This document shows, piece after piece, positions 13,248 to 13,844 of a stretch of 13,844 bases of DNA. The DNA is from Pseudomonadota bacterium (GTDB lineage Bacteria; Pseudomonadota; Gammaproteobacteria; Halothiobacillales; Halothiobacillaceae). Position numbers and translations under genes: made by a program. Each line of letters opens with the position of its first letter. Within the stretch, counting starts at the first letter, position 1. A model generated the notes under the pieces. The model was given only the letters and a program-made list of their open reading frames with translations. It was not told the DNA's origin and ran no database searches. Where the stretch lies: NCBI GenBank assembly GCA_021795795.1, contig JAJYPA010000184.1:1-13844 (forward strand), in the 5' to 3' direction.

Positions 13248-13844
13248 ACCGTTGCAGGCCACCACTCGGTCCATGCCCCAGCACGTTCCTTTCTACCGCC
13301 TGCCGCTGCCTTTCTCGCCGCACATCGATGCCTTCGAGCTTCTCCCACTGCGTGCGATATTTCTCCAACGCGGCAACCTGGCGATCCCCGGCCACGCTGT
13401 AGGCATAGCGGGCCGTCCTGGCGGCATAGTCGGTCCAGTTGCGCCCCTCGCTCTGAGTGCGAATGGTGGGAGCACAGCGATACACCGCCGCCTCAATGTC
13501 CACCTGGCTATGGCCCGTCACCCGCATCCGCACCGCAATCATGGAATCCACGCGGGAAAGGTCCCCCGGCTGACCCTGCCGCTTCAAAATATCCGCGTAA
13601 TGCCGCCTGTAAGCCTCCACAGCGGCCTCTGGGGCATTTTCTGGTGTCTGGGTAGAGGGACGGGCCTCCAATGGCTCCTGAGGGCGTTTCTGGGCCTTCT
13701 CGGCGTCGCGCTGCTCGGCCTGCCGCTGGTACTCGGCATCGATCTCCCGAGACAAGGCCAACGCCTTGCCGCATTCCCGACGCTCGGCCTTGAGCAGACG
13801 CACTTCCGGATAGCTTCCATCTGCCCGTTGATGCTTCGGCTTGC
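13246..13844 (-). CDS. repB: MobA/RepB C-terminal part (relaxase-primase), truncated by the window edge
   Basis: The frame is open to the window end, so a GTG at 13803 is internal and only the last 199 residues are seen. The segment has a charged helical stretch, a linker (PSTQTPENAPEA), then GDLSRVDSMIAVRMRVTGHSQVDIEAAVYRCAPTI and GRNWTDYAARTARYAYSVAGDRQ, the C-terminal helical block found in RepB primases of IncQ plasmids and in related MobA/TraI proteins. RepB primes both strands at oriV; in IncQ plasmids it is made as a fusion to the MobA relaxase and as a shorter form. With repA and repC downstream in the same direction, RepB is the best call. The relaxase and primase catalytic parts lie outside the window, so the fusion itself is inferred. 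Confidence 0.78.
   Translation of the reverse strand, partial: KPKHQRADGSYPEVRLLKAERRECGKALALSREIDAEYQRQAEQRDAEKAQKRPQEPLEARPSTQTPENAPEAAVEAYRRHYADILKRQGQPGDLSRVDSMIAVRMRVTGHSQVDIEAAVYRCAPTIRTQSEGRNWTDYAARTARYAYSVAGDRQVAALEKYRTQWEKLEGIDVRRERQRQAVERNVLGHGPSGGLQR

Overview
The window looks like most of a small mobilizable plasmid of the IncQ-2 type (the pTF-FC2/pTC-F14 group, best known from Acidithiobacillus and other Proteobacteria), opened inside its mobilization region. Two observations support this. The minus-strand order is mobA/repB (C-terminal end) - kfrA - brnT/brnA - repA - repC - iterons. A second mobilization operon (mobC-mobD-mobE, homologues of RP4 TraK-TraL-TraM) points the opposite way from the other end of the window. 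If the molecule is circular, the missing piece between base 13844 and base 1 should hold the start of mobC, oriT, mobB and the relaxase part of mobA. No partition complex, type IV secretion genes or coupling protein are seen, so transfer would need a helper plasmid. The exact host is an inference; an acidophilic proteobacterium is the best guess.

Layout. Bases 1-1588 (+): mobC (5'-truncated by the window edge), mobD, mobE, with overlapping ends. Bases 1610-8472 (-): a cargo block of glycan-modification genes, which are a PAPS-type sulfotransferase, a glycoside-hydrolase-like TIM-barrel protein, a SAM methyltransferase broken by a one-base frameshift in an A tract, and a large GT2-GT4 double glycosyltransferase with N-terminal DUF4214-like segments. 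The two largest genes are visibly A+T-rich compared with the backbone, and an IS21-like end remnant sits between two cargo genes, so the block looks imported. Bases 8473-8866: no recognised gene. Bases 8867-9325 (-): a DUF29 protein. Bases 9398-9664: the probable origin oriV, with a G-rich repeat, three small perfect hairpins, then three identical 22-bp iterons plus a half copy that runs into the repC stop codon. Bases 9662-11384 (-): repC and repA, overlapping. Bases 11461-12421 (-): a BrnT toxin, its BrnA antitoxin and a second, toxin-less BrnA-like protein. Bases 12507-13079 (-): kfrA. Bases 13246-13844 (-): C-terminal part of mobA/repB.

How it works together. RepB primase, RepA helicase and RepC initiator form the strand-displacement replication set acting at the iterons and single-strand initiation sites. 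KfrA and BrnA each have a palindrome over their own promoter. The most unusual points are: (i) the repA ribosome-binding site and first ten codons are duplicated upstream of the second BrnA-like gene, creating a 14-codon leader peptide that overlaps its start; (ii) a G/C-rich 25-bp element with the core AGACACACCCC occurs four times, with two inverted copies flanking kfrA exactly; (iii) paired GAA-loop hairpins at the origin; (iv) a glycan-modifying island on a small mobilizable plasmid.
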